Assembly: GCA_021733925.1 (NCBI GenBank)
Contig: JAIPJY010000022.1
Span: 1-32,876, forward strand
DNA length: 32,876 nt
Direction of reading: 5' to 3'
Source of the DNA: Prosthecobacter sp.
GTDB lineage: Bacteria; Verrucomicrobiota; Verrucomicrobiia; Verrucomicrobiales; Verrucomicrobiaceae
Both the position numbers and the translations under genes were made by a program. Under the pieces are notes generated by a model, which was given only the letters and a program-made list of their open reading frames with translations, had not been told where the DNA came from and did no database searches. Within the stretch, counting starts at the first letter, position 1; each line of letters begins with the position of its first letter. Below are positions 6,852 to 15,018 of this stretch, in pieces.

Positions 6852-8420
6852 TTACCGCACTGGCGTCCAGCGCAGTCGGTAGAAATAACGGCTGGCGGGC
6901 TGGGAGGTCTGCCAGGTGTGGGTGAAGGCTGGCGTGGTGTCTGCCGTGCGGAAGGTCTGCTCGGCGGTCCATGGACTGAGCAGATCGGGGGAGCTTTCGA
7001 GGGTGTAGCTAAGCTGCGGATCGAGACTGGCGGCGTCTATTTGCACCTGACCGCCAAGGTTCTGCAGGGTCAGCGCAGGTCCGTTGCCAAGCTGGGCATC
7101 CCAGGCCAGGCCGTAGTTGCGGTTGTTCGTGCTGGTCGTGACCACGAGCATGTACTGGCCGGGTGGCAGGTTGTAGCAAAACAGGTGCTCCACATTGTCC
7201 ACGGTGCTGGTGGAGGAGTAGAGCGCGGAGGAGCCGGGCGTGAAGCTGGCGGCGGCGTAGAGCTTCAGGTTGAGGTCGGACAGAGTGCTGCTGTAAAATC
7301 CTGTAAATCCGTTAATCGTGCGATGCCAGGTGAGAGCTGCGGAGAATGTGGTGGCGTAGCGCCCGGCCGGGATGCTGAAGAAGTAGCGTCGGCCCGAGGC
7401 ATTGTTGGTGGTGGCGGCAAAATCCCAGCCCCGCGAGGGCGACTCCGCAGTATTGGAGTAGGTGTGCTGTCCCGCCTGCTGGATGTAGTAGGCGTTGCGG
7501 ATGTTCAGCTCGCCAGCACCAAAGACGGCATCATACGGGGCGGTATCGGCGAGGCGCACCCATTGCGGCAGATTCTGCTTCGAAGCTCCTGCCAGCATCT
7601 GCGCCTTGATGACCTGGGGTTTTTCCGCGTTCGTGTTGCCCAGCGCCACGGCGGATTGCAGCAGCGCCGCGCCCGTGCCAGCGATGGCCGGTGAGGCATA
7701 GCTGGTCTCCCCCACATTGACCACCAGATCGGGCTTCATGCGCCCGTTGCCATCCGTGTTGGTGCCGCCCTGGCTGTGAGCCCCGGAGCGTACGCCTGCG
7801 GTGAGGGCGTGGTAGTTGTTTCCCAGCAACGGCGGAAACTTGTCGGTTTGGTTGTTCAGCGGCACGGCTGCGATAACGCCGTCACGATTGATGAGGAAGT
7901 CCAGGCACCGCAACAGCTGCGGATCCGTGGTGGCATCCGTGGTGCCAATCCAGCTGTGATTCTGCACGCGGCCGGGGAAGACTGGCGGGGCGGAGCCAGT
8001 GTAGATCTGCGTGAGGAAATCATTCGCAGTGTAGTTATGAATTTCCGTGGCCCCCTGCGCGATCCCGCTGCCGTTGGCATAAAAAAAGGCGGCCACCGTC
8101 TGCGCGTGGCTCAGCACCACCCCCGCCTCAGACTCAGCGTAAAATGTTTTGCCGGTGTACAAACCGGTCCCTGCAAACGAGCCGGGGCCGCCTTCCTGCG
8201 GTAGATAATTGGGCGGCGAGGTGGCGTCATTGGCCTCGGACTGCAGCAGCACAATGCCCGCACCCGTCGGCACCGCAGAGCCAAGCTCGGCGGCCAGCTG
8301 CGTGTAGCCGATGTCATCCCGCCAGTCGGCACGCAGCTCCTCCCCTGCGGCGAACAGCAGCGCGACAGTCAGGCCAAGGCATGACAGAGCGGAAGTTCGG
8401 AGAACATGAGGAATGAACAT
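6852..8420 (-). CDS. Secreted subtilase-like (S8) protein with an altered Asp motif
   Basis: The start at 8420 (MFIPHVLRTS) puts a signal peptide at residues 1-25; an upstream in-frame ATG at 8540 would run across the terminator hairpin. It is 522 residues long. S8 landmarks are 'SHAQTVAAFFYANGSGIAQGA' type sequence with His105 (HAQTVAAFF), 'GRMKPDLVV' (227-234) and the Ser loop 'ETSYASPAIAG' with Ser240. The strand that should carry the first catalytic Asp reads 'GAGIVLLQSEAN', with Gln60 where Asp is expected and Glu62 nearby. The C-terminal half looks like a pre-peptidase beta domain (about 330-460) and then a 'YTLESSPDLLSPW' module seen at the ends of many verrucomicrobial secreted proteins. 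Activity is uncertain. Confidence 0.8.
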   Translation of the reverse strand: MFIPHVLRTSALSCLGLTVALLFAAGEELRADWRDDIGYTQLAAELGSAVPTGAGIVLLQSEANDATSPPNYLPQEGGPGSFAGTGLYTGKTFYAESEAGVVLSHAQTVAAFFYANGSGIAQGATEIHNYTANDFLTQIYTGSAPPVFPGRVQNHSWIGTTDATTDPQLLRCLDFLINRDGVIAAVPLNNQTDKFPPLLGNNYHALTAGVRSGAHSQGGTNTDGNGRMKPDLVVNVGETSYASPAIAGTGAALLQSAVALGNTNAEKPQVIKAQMLAGASKQNLPQWVRLADTAPYDAVFGAGELNIRNAYYIQQAGQHTYSNTAESPSRGWDFAATTNNASGRRYFFSIPAGRYATTFSAALTWHRTINGFTGFYSSTLSDLNLKLYAAASFTPGSSALYSSTSTVDNVEHLFCYNLPPGQYMLVVTTSTNNRNYGLAWDAQLGNGPALTLQNLGGQVQIDAASLDPQLSYTLESSPDLLSPWTAEQTFRTADTTPAFTHTWQTSQPASRYFYRLRWTPVR

Positions 8421-8462
8421 GCGGGCAGGTAAAGACAGCGCTGAGAGCGCTGGCGTTAAACA

Positions 8463-8497
8463 AAAAAGACCGCCGGTTGCGCACCGGCGATCTTTTT
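8463..8497 (-). terminator. Rho-independent terminator after the peroxiredoxin gene
   Basis: A 15-bp stem (8463-8477 with 8483-8497, one mismatch) has a 5-nt loop TGCGC. It is flanked by an A-run on the left (8462-8467) and a T-run on the right (8493-8497). Read on the minus strand it ends in a T-run, as expected for a terminator of the cytochrome-peroxiredoxin operon. It is symmetrical enough to work in both directions. Confidence 0.8.
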
Positions 8498-8550
8498 CTT
8501 GAAACAACTTTGGCAGGGCCTGAGCTGGCAGGCCTGCCACACCCTGCGGA

Positions 8551-9081
8551 CTACTTCACCTCAGCCAGCACGCGCTTGATGTCAGCGGCCTGTTCTGCGG
8601 TGGCAGCCGAATAGTCCTGCCAGACGACCTTGCCGTCCTTGATGAGGAAGCAGCTGCGTGAGGCGAGTGAAAGCAGGCCTTTGAGCATTTTCTTGACCTT
8701 GAAAGCCTCGACGATCTTGCCTTCAGGATCGGCGATGAGGTCATAGGGCAGGGTGAACTTGTCCTTGAACGCCTTCTGCGCCTCCGCCTTGTCAAAACTC
8801 ACGCCGAGCACCTGCACGCCCTCTTTGGAGAGGTCGGCAAAGGCATCCCGCAGGGAGCAGGCCTGCTTGGTGCAGCCAGGAGTGTCGGCCTTGGGATAGA
8901 AGAAGACCACCGTCGGTCCTTTCTTGTACACATCGGCAAAGTTCACCGTTTTGCCATCCTGATTGATGCCGGAAACCACCGGAGCGTCGTAGCTCACCTT
9001 TTCGCCTTCGCCAGCATTGGCGGTTCCAAAGAGTGAGCTGATCATGGACATGGCGGTAAGAAGGAAGAGGCGCGTTTTCAT
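8551..9081 (-). CDS. Exported peroxiredoxin, BCP/PrxQ type
   Basis: A 176-residue protein with a Sec signal peptide (residues 1-23, ending TANA). It has a complete AhpC/TSA domain. The active site is 'FYPKADTPGCTKQACSLRD', with the peroxidatic Cys70 and a second cysteine five residues later (Cys75). That spacing is the one used by atypical two-cysteine BCP/PrxQ enzymes. It would reduce hydrogen peroxide and organic peroxides in the periplasm; most BCP proteins are cytoplasmic, so the signal peptide is notable. The gene is 22 bp downstream of the cytochrome c/LRR gene and followed by a strong terminator, so the two genes form one operon. Confidence 0.92.
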   Translation of the reverse strand: MKTRLFLLTAMSMISSLFGTANAGEGEKVSYDAPVVSGINQDGKTVNFADVYKKGPTVVFFYPKADTPGCTKQACSLRDAFADLSKEGVQVLGVSFDKAEAQKAFKDKFTLPYDLIADPEGKIVEAFKVKKMLKGLLSLASRSCFLIKDGKVVWQDYSAATAEQAADIKRVLAEVK

Positions 9082-9103
9082 GGAGGACTACGTTTGGTCG
9101 GGG

Positions 9104-10069
9104 TTATTCGATGCTGGCTTTAAGGCCGGGGATGGCAGCGTTGAGTTGATTTACGCCGGGCTTGGTGGCCTTGGACTGCCACAGATAGACATTTTTGAGG
9201 CTTTTGAGCTTCGCCAGGTGCTTCAATCCGGCATCCGTGATCTCCGTGCCGTAAAGATTGAGCGACTCGAGTTTTTTCAATCCGCTGAGGGATTCGAGGC
9301 CGGCATCGGTGATTTTCGTCTGGCGCAGGTCCAGCGCCACCAGGCGCGGCAACTGCGCAACGGTCTTCAATGCGGCGTCCGTGATGATGGTGCGCCCCAG
9401 ATCGAGCTGCACGATGTTTTCCTTAAGCGGCAGAATCGCGGCGACCTTGGCGTCATCGCACTTCGAGACGCCCGTGAGGAAGTCGACCCGCACCAGCGGG
9501 CTGTCCACCTTCACCGGAGAGACCTGGGCACCCGCCGCTTTTGCATTGGCCAGCACCTCGTCCGAGAGCGGTTTCAAGTCCTTCTCAAGGGCGGCGTAGA
9601 ACAGATCGTGCGGGCGCGGCTTGTAGGGCTTCACCGACTCCGTCATCGCACCGGCGGGCATGCCTTCCACGCTGCCGATCCAGCCGCCGAAGTTGGCACC
9701 TTCTTCAATCCAGGTCTTGAGCAGGGCGATTTCTTCCTTGGTCATATCTTCACCCTTGGAAGGCATGTGGCCGTCGTCGTCCTTCGGCAGCGTGACGGAC
9801 TCATAGATGCCGCTTTTGTCGGGGGAGCCAGGGGTGAGCACCGGACCGTCTTCACTGCCTTTCAGAATGGCCCAGGAGGCATCCAGCCGCAGGCCGGCCT
9901 TGGGCGTCTTCTTCTGGCCCTTTTCCTCATACGGAGCCTTGTGGCAGTCCATGCACTTCTTAGTAATGACAGGCAGGAGGTCCTTTTCGAAATTGACCGC
10001 TGAGTAGGCTGAGGACGAAATCAGGTAAACACTGATTATGAGTGGGAAACGAAACGCCGTGGTGGACAT
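9104..10069 (-). CDS. Planctomycete-type cytochrome c protein with leucine-rich repeats
   Basis: A 321-residue protein with a signal peptide (1 to about 23). A PSCyt1-like (planctomycete-type) cytochrome c domain follows, with the heme site 'KKCMDCHKAP' (Cys39, Cys42, His43). The later 'DDGHMPSKGEDMTKEE' and 'LLKTWIEEGA' are typical of the family; the Met there may be the sixth heme ligand. Residues about 190-310 contain leucine-rich repeats of the bacterial 'ITDAGL..L..L..L..L.L' type (KITDAGLESL, EITDAGLKHL). Such fusions are common in planctomycetes and verrucomicrobia and are thought to pair heme electron transfer with protein or sugar binding outside the cytoplasm. The gene is divergent from glgC and in an operon with the peroxiredoxin. 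Confidence 0.92.
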   Translation of the reverse strand: MSTTAFRFPLIISVYLISSSAYSAVNFEKDLLPVITKKCMDCHKAPYEEKGQKKTPKAGLRLDASWAILKGSEDGPVLTPGSPDKSGIYESVTLPKDDDGHMPSKGEDMTKEEIALLKTWIEEGANFGGWIGSVEGMPAGAMTESVKPYKPRPHDLFYAALEKDLKPLSDEVLANAKAAGAQVSPVKVDSPLVRVDFLTGVSKCDDAKVAAILPLKENIVQLDLGRTIITDAALKTVAQLPRLVALDLRQTKITDAGLESLSGLKKLESLNLYGTEITDAGLKHLAKLKSLKNVYLWQSKATKPGVNQLNAAIPGLKASIE

Positions 10070-10196
10070 GAGGTTGGATGGAGGTAATAGACTAAAAAGA
10101 TTGCGAGGCGCGTCTGCCCGCGAGATTTTGGAGGGGAGGGATAACGCTTGCTTGTTCCTCTTGTTTCAGAGAATTAATGCCAACCCACTTAGGACA

Positions 10197-11531
10197 ATGA
10201 GCACACCACCCATCGTACCCGCACCGTCATCTTCCAAAGTACCGATCGACGCAGACACGCTTCTCCGACGCAACACTTTGGCCATCGTCATGGGCGGTGG
10301 CGCAGGCACCCGGCTTTTCCCTCTGACTGAAAACCGCGCCAAGCCCGCCGTGCCGCTCGCCGGCAAGTACCGCATCGTCGACATCCCGATCAGCAACTGC
10401 ATCAATTCCGGTCTGCGTCAGGTCTATGTGCTCACCCAGTACAACAGCGCCTCGCTGAACCGCCATCTCGCCCGCACCTACCGCTTTGACCAGTTCACCC
10501 GCGGCTTTGTCGAGGTGCTCGCCGCCCAGCAAACTCCCGAAGGTGAGCGCTGGTATCAGGGCACCGCCGACGCCGTGCGGCAAAACATGCGTTACTTTCT
10601 CGAAGGCGACTACGAATACTATCTCATCCTCAGCGGTGACCAGCTCTACCGCATGGACTACCGCACGATCATGCGCCAGCACATCGCGACGAATGCGGAC
10701 ATCACCATCGCCACGATCCCTGTCGATGCCCAGGCCGCCACTTCGTTTGGCATCATGCACTCCAATGAGGACGGCCAGATCTATGAATTCGTCGAGAAGC
10801 CCAAGGATCCCAAGGTGCTCGAAAAGCTGCGCATCCCGCCGACCACGCTGAAGACGCTGGGCATTGAACCCACCGAGGCGCGCTTCCAGGCCTCCATGGG
10901 CATCTATCTCTTCCATCGTGACGTTCTCATCGACTGTCTCGACAACACGCTCAACGACTTCGGCAAGCACATCATCCCGACGGCGATTCAGAACAAACGC
11001 GTCTTCAATTTCAACTTCCAGGGCTACTGGGAGGACATCGGCACCATCCGCAATTTCTTCGACGCCAACCTCGACCTCTGCCGTCTGGTGCCGCAGTTCG
11101 ACTTCTTCGAAAGCTCCGCGCCCATCTTCACCCACGCCCGCTTCCTGCCGGCCACCAAGATCAACGGCGCCACCATCCGTGGTGCCCTGATCGCCGACGG
11201 CAGCGTCCTCACCGACGCCCACATCGAAACCGCCGTCATCGGCCTGCGCGCCAAGATTGAACCCGGCACCACCATCCGCGACTGCATTATCATGGGTGCG
11301 GACTACTATGCCGGTGCCGTCGGCACCGACCCGGACCGTCCGCCTCCCGGCATCGGCCGCAACTGCCGCATCGAGCGCGCCATCATCGACAAAAACGTCC
11401 ACATCGGCGACAACGTGGTCATCACTCCCGAAGGCAAACCGGACAACATGGACGGCGAAAACTTCTACATTCGCGACGGCATCATCTGCATTCCGAAAGA
11501 CGCCATCATCCCCTCCGGGACGTGGATCTGA
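10197..11531 (+). CDS. glgC: Glucose-1-phosphate adenylyltransferase (ADP-glucose synthase)
   Basis: The start at 10197 (MSTPPIVPAP) gives 444 residues, the normal GlgC size; the frame extends upstream without family sequence. Residues about 27-300 are the nucleotidyltransferase domain, with 'VMGGGAGTRLFPLTENRAKP' (ATP and glucose-1-phosphate binding), 'WYQGTADAVRQN', 'ILSGDQLYRMDY' and the sugar-phosphate site 'FVEKPKD'. The C-terminal part is a left-handed beta-helix of hexapeptide repeats ('ATIRGALIADGSVL', 'IERAIIDKNVHIGD'). The enzyme makes ADP-glucose for glycogen synthesis and is usually an allosteric tetramer. The gene stands alone, with a 127-bp divergent promoter region shared with the cytochrome operon. 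Confidence 0.97.
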   Translation: MSTPPIVPAPSSSKVPIDADTLLRRNTLAIVMGGGAGTRLFPLTENRAKPAVPLAGKYRIVDIPISNCINSGLRQVYVLTQYNSASLNRHLARTYRFDQFTRGFVEVLAAQQTPEGERWYQGTADAVRQNMRYFLEGDYEYYLILSGDQLYRMDYRTIMRQHIATNADITIATIPVDAQAATSFGIMHSNEDGQIYEFVEKPKDPKVLEKLRIPPTTLKTLGIEPTEARFQASMGIYLFHRDVLIDCLDNTLNDFGKHIIPTAIQNKRVFNFNFQGYWEDIGTIRNFFDANLDLCRLVPQFDFFESSAPIFTHARFLPATKINGATIRGALIADGSVLTDAHIETAVIGLRAKIEPGTTIRDCIIMGADYYAGAVGTDPDRPPPGIGRNCRIERAIIDKNVHIGDNVVITPEGKPDNMDGENFYIRDGIICIPKDAIIPSGTWI

Positions 11532-11585
11532 GACGCCTAAAATAGTACTAACACTGGCAGGGGCGGATGCGTTAAAACCACCGCC

Positions 11586-13070
11586 ATGCAGCCTGCCGCC
11601 AATGTTTTCCTAGTTCTGGGCCTGTCCCTTGCCGCCGCGTTTTCCCAGACGTCCGAATTCCGTACCTACACCAACACCCAGGGCAAGGCGGTGCAGGCCA
11701 AGCTCGTGGGCGTGGACGGCCCGAACGTGACCCTGGAGCTGGCAGGCGGGCAGAAGTACACCTTCGCCATCACCTCCCTTTCCGCAGCCGACCAGCAGTA
11801 CATCAAATCGGCGGCTGTTCCGGCTGCAGCACCCACGGCCAAGTATACTTTCAAGCCCGGCCCCAATGACAAGCTGGAGCCCGCCTCGGTGAACGAATCT
11901 GTCGGCCAGCCGCTCTTTGGCGATGCTCCTCTCTGGACCTCCTCCGCCGAGGAAATCGCCGCCAAGCTGAAAATTCCCCAGGAGTCCAAGACCAAGACCT
12001 CCAGCAGCTACCGCGCCTACACCAAGGACGACTACCAGATGTTCGGCGCCCATCCCTACTCCGTGGCGATGTATGCGGAAAACGACCAGGTGACCAACTT
12101 CTCCCTCGTCTTTGCCAACAAGGGCGACCTCTTCAGCGCCAAAGGCAGCGGCGAAATGCATTTCGACAAAGACACCCCGCCTGCAGAAGCGGCCAAGATC
12201 GTGAAAACAGCCATGGACAAGGACCTGGTCGCGATCGCAGCCGCACTCACCCAGAAGCTCGGCGAACCCAAGAAAGAGCGCTTTGGTGAGGGCTCGAATA
12301 AAATTGGTCGCATGACCGTGCAGCGCTGGGACTGGCGCGGGCATTCCATCCTTCTGGCCGAGGCTCCCGGTGAGTACGTTGGCGTCCAGATCGTCACCAC
12401 CGCCTTCGCGGATGCCGGCGGCAAAGTGGAGGACTTGACCGACAAGGTCATTCGCGCCCAGGCGCTGGCCAACCTTGAAAAGCGCCCGAACGGCGACGTC
12501 GTCATCGGTGAGATCCCCATGGTGGACCAGGGCCCCAAAGGCTACTGCGCCCCCGCCACCGCCGAGCGCGCCATGCGCTATCTCGGCGTCCCGGCGGACA
12601 TGTACATCCTTGCCAACGCCGGTGAGACGGGCTTTGGCGGCGGCACCAGCATCTCCACCCTGCTCGAAGGCATGGCCCCGCAGATCCGCAACAAGCGCCG
12701 CTCCTTTGACGCCTGGAAAGGTGAGCTCAAGATAAAGGAAATCGCCAAATACATCGACAAAGGCGTGCCGCTCATGTGGTGCCTCTTCAGCACCGACAAG
12801 TTCAACGAAACCGCCAACAAGCGCACCAAGGAGCGCAAGGACATCGCCGACTGGGCCGCCTGGAAGACCAAAGTCACCGGAGAATCCGCCGGCAACTCCC
12901 TGCCCAAGGACAAAGAATCGGGGCACGTTGTCCTCATCATCGGCTACAACAAGGACACCAATGAAATAGCCTTCAGCGACAGCTGGGGCGAACGCTACAA
13001 GGAACGCTGGATCACCCTCCCCGAAGCCGAGCAGGTCTCCCAGCAGTACTTTTACGTCGTGGGTTTCTGA
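11586..13070 (+). CDS. Secreted protein with an SHD1-like domain and a C39/papain-like peptidase domain
   Basis: A 494-residue protein with a signal peptide (1 to about 20). Residues 25-75 form an SHD1-like small beta domain ('TYTNTQGKAVQAKLVGVDG', 'KYTFAITSLSAADQQYI'), which is common in planctomycete and verrucomicrobial exported proteins. Residues about 110-275 form an alpha/beta region with no assigned family. The C-terminal part (about 308-494) is C39-like: 'MVDQGPKGYCAPATAERAM' with Gln315 and Cys321, 'SGHVVLIIGYN' with His447, and 'FSDSWGE' with Asp465. This completes a papain-type set. It would act outside the cytoplasm; the target is unknown. Its last 19 bases overlap the end of the convergent gene. 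Confidence 0.85.
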   Translation: MQPAANVFLVLGLSLAAAFSQTSEFRTYTNTQGKAVQAKLVGVDGPNVTLELAGGQKYTFAITSLSAADQQYIKSAAVPAAAPTAKYTFKPGPNDKLEPASVNESVGQPLFGDAPLWTSSAEEIAAKLKIPQESKTKTSSSYRAYTKDDYQMFGAHPYSVAMYAENDQVTNFSLVFANKGDLFSAKGSGEMHFDKDTPPAEAAKIVKTAMDKDLVAIAAALTQKLGEPKKERFGEGSNKIGRMTVQRWDWRGHSILLAEAPGEYVGVQIVTTAFADAGGKVEDLTDKVIRAQALANLEKRPNGDVVIGEIPMVDQGPKGYCAPATAERAMRYLGVPADMYILANAGETGFGGGTSISTLLEGMAPQIRNKRRSFDAWKGELKIKEIAKYIDKGVPLMWCLFSTDKFNETANKRTKERKDIADWAAWKTKVTGESAGNSLPKDKESGHVVLIIGYNKDTNEIAFSDSWGERYKERWITLPEAEQVSQQYFYVVGF

Positions 13071-13768
13071 GCGGAAAGCTGCTGCCGCCGGGCGCAATCG
13101 ACACAGAGAATCCCGCCAAAGAAGAGGGCCATGCAAACGCCCACCAGCCGGTTCAGGAAGGCAGCTTCGTCGCTCCGCAGGCTTGCCATCACATCAGCGA
13201 TCACGACCACCTCATCGTAAAAAAGCGGACTGGCCGCGTTCAAGACGGCAAGATCCGCCGACGTGAAACGACTGGCATCGCAACCCGTGCGCCGCAGGAT
13301 GTCCGGCAGGGTTTTGGCAGCTTCATGGATCATGATCAGCCCATGGATGCAGATTTCGGGTCCGTCGCGATCATTGAGCAATACCACCACCCTCTGCCCC
13401 TCCCTGAGATGACGGTAGGTTCCCCAGTCCGGCTCCAGTTGCTGATACTTGTCGTGTTCATCGCTGGTGTGAAATCTGACGCTCGTCGCGCCCGCCAGAT
13501 CCGGCATCCTGCCATACATCGCTTCGATGCGCAGAGTGCAGGTCTCTTCCAGCAGGATCTCAGCCGGAGATTGGCGGACTTGAGAGGTGGACGAAGTCAC
13601 CATTCCAATCAAAATCGCATCCGAGGACGTGAAGCGGGCATAACCGTGGGACTCCGTGTAAATCTCCACTTCCTTGGGTGAAGTACCAAGAGGTATGACC
13701 GGCGGCGGACGCGACACCTGCGCCATGCAGCAGGTCGTCCATCCAAGCAGCAGGAGCCACCTCATCAC
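13052..13768 (-). CDS. Unknown exported membrane protein
   Basis: A 238-residue protein; two adjacent ATGs (13768 and 13765) are equally plausible starts. It has a signal-like N-terminus (MRWLLLLGWTTCCMA) and a C-terminal transmembrane helix (about 210-225) followed by a short Cys-containing basic tail, so most of it should lie outside the membrane. Segments such as 'SSDAILIGMVTSSTSQ' and 'REGQRVVVLLNDRDG' suggest beta structure reminiscent of OB-like or NfeD-like folds, but I cannot assign a family. It starts one base after the aroC stop, so it is probably expressed with aroC despite having no clear link to it. Its 3' end overlaps the peptidase gene by 19 bp. Confidence 0.75.
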   Translation of the reverse strand: MMRWLLLLGWTTCCMAQVSRPPPVIPLGTSPKEVEIYTESHGYARFTSSDAILIGMVTSSTSQVRQSPAEILLEETCTLRIEAMYGRMPDLAGATSVRFHTSDEHDKYQQLEPDWGTYRHLREGQRVVVLLNDRDGPEICIHGLIMIHEAAKTLPDILRRTGCDASRFTSADLAVLNAASPLFYDEVVVIADVMASLRSDEAAFLNRLVGVCMALFFGGILCVDCARRQQLSAQKPTT

Positions 13769-13769
13769 A

Positions 13770-14855
13770 TCACCCCCTCATGGCCCGCTGGCGCAGGAAA
13801 TGGTCTGCCAGCACGAGGTGCACCATCGCCTCCACCATCGGCACGGCGCGTGGCAGCACGCAGGCATCGTGGCGACCGCGCGCGGACAAGGTCGTGTCCT
13901 CGCCGGTGTTGGTCACGGTCTTCTGCTCGCGCAGTACGGTGGCGGTGGGTTTGAAGGCGACGCGGAAGACGATCTCCTCCCCGTTGCTGATGCCGCCCTG
14001 AATACCGCCGCTGCGGTTGGTGCGGGTGCGGACAGTGCTGCCGTCCATGTAGAATTCATCATTGTGCTCCAAGCCCGTCATCTTCGAGCCTGCAAAGCCG
14101 CTGCCGATTTCAAATCCCTTGGTCGCTGGCAGGCTCATCATCGCCTTGGCCAGATCGGCCTCCAGCTTGTCAAACACCGGCTCACCCAAACCAGCGGGCA
14201 CACCGCGCACGACGCACTCAATCACTCCGCCGACGCTGTTGCCTTCACTGCGGATTTTCTCGATCAGCTCGATCATCTGCTCCGCCGCGACTGGGTCACA
14301 GGTGCGGACGATGTTGGATTCGATCACCGCCGAATTGAGCTCCGCGCCCGTCGGCACTTTCGCCTCGATGTTCTGCACCGTCTTGACGTAGGCGAGGCAT
14401 TCGTAACCGCTGAGCGAGTGCTGCAAAACCTTGCGTGCAATGGCACCCGCCGCCACGCGGCCAATCGTTTCGCGTGCGCTGGACCGGCCACCGCCTGAGA
14501 CAGCGCGGATACCGTACTTGGCATCATAAGTGTAATCCGCGTGGCTGGGCCGGTAGGCCTGCTGCATTTCGGTGTAGGCCGAAGGACGCTGGTCCGTGTT
14601 GCGCACCAGAATGCCAATCGGGGTGCCGAGCGTGAGTCCATCGAGCACGCCGGAAAGGATCTCCGCCTTGTCGTCCTCTTTGCGCGGCGTGACGATCTTG
14701 CTCTGGCCGGGGCGGCGGCGGTCAAGTTCGGCCTGGATGTCCTCCACGGTCAGGGGGATGCGTGGCGGGCAGCCGTCGATGACGACGCCAACGCCGATGC
14801 CATGGGATTCACCCCAGGTGCTGATGTGGAAAAGGGTACCGAGACTGCTGGACAT
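13770..14855 (-). CDS. aroC: Chorismate synthase
   Basis: A 361-residue protein of the full family length. It has the three chorismate synthase signatures in recognisable form: '[20 protein letters not shown]' near the N-terminus, '[19 protein letters not shown]' in the middle, and '[18 protein letters not shown]' near the end. Conserved His, Arg and Ser residues of the FMN/EPSP site are present. It converts 5-enolpyruvylshikimate-3-phosphate to chorismate, using reduced FMN without net redox change, as the last common step of aromatic amino acid synthesis. No other aro gene is nearby. The following small gene starts one base after the stop. A 79-bp near-palindrome lies 42 bp upstream of the start. 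Confidence 0.97.
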   Translation of the reverse strand: MSSSLGTLFHISTWGESHGIGVGVVIDGCPPRIPLTVEDIQAELDRRRPGQSKIVTPRKEDDKAEILSGVLDGLTLGTPIGILVRNTDQRPSAYTEMQQAYRPSHADYTYDAKYGIRAVSGGGRSSARETIGRVAAGAIARKVLQHSLSGYECLAYVKTVQNIEAKVPTGAELNSAVIESNIVRTCDPVAAEQMIELIEKIRSEGNSVGGVIECVVRGVPAGLGEPVFDKLEADLAKAMMSLPATKGFEIGSGFAGSKMTGLEHNDEFYMDGSTVRTRTNRSGGIQGGISNGEEIVFRVAFKPTATVLREQKTVTNTGEDTTLSARGRHDACVLPRAVPMVEAMVHLVLADHFLRQRAMRG

Positions 14856-14896
14856 GTTCGGCCATCATGGGGCAATCCGTCCACGGTTCAAGAAAA

Positions 14897-14975
14897 GTAC
14901 TCATGAGCTTTAGCTCATTCTGGATTCCGGGAGAAGCGAACGCGCATTCCAGAATAAGCTAAAGCTCATGAGTAC
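14897..14975. repeat. Long imperfect palindrome (30-bp arms, 19-bp spacer)
   Basis: The arms at 14897-14926 and 14946-14975 are reverse complements with two mismatches. Both begin, from the outside, with GTACTCATGAGCTTTAGCT. Each arm also contains a smaller internal palindrome (TGAGCT-TT-AGCTCA on the left; AGCT-AA-AGCT on the right). The element lies between the divergent aroC and phosphodiester glycosidase-like genes. It may be a small mobile or REP-type element, or a structured regulatory site. Its right end supplies an ATG (14968) that is in frame with the next gene. Confidence 0.8.
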
Positions 14976-15018
14976 ATTGGATTTCCGGCTTTACCCGGTT
15001 CTAGGGTTGTGCGTTTGC

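Noticed and set aside
8421-8540. N-terminal extension of the subtilase-like protein from 8540
   Set aside because: It would be translated through the terminator hairpin and lacks signal-peptide character; the ATG at 8420 begins a normal signal sequence.
10227-11402. Long minus-strand open frame (391 codons) opposite glgC
   Set aside because: It mirrors glgC codons; the translation is a low-complexity Val/Asp/Gly-rich product without motifs, while the plus strand has full GlgC signatures.
11610-13136. Long minus-strand open frame (508 codons) opposite the SHD1/papain-like gene
   Set aside because: Antisense shadow of a GC-rich gene; composition is Gly/Val/Leu/His-biased and the opposite strand has a complete peptidase motif set.
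14968-15018. N-terminal extension of the DUF2233 protein from the ATG at 14968
   Set aside because: That ATG lies inside the palindromic repeat and the extra residues do not improve the signal peptide.
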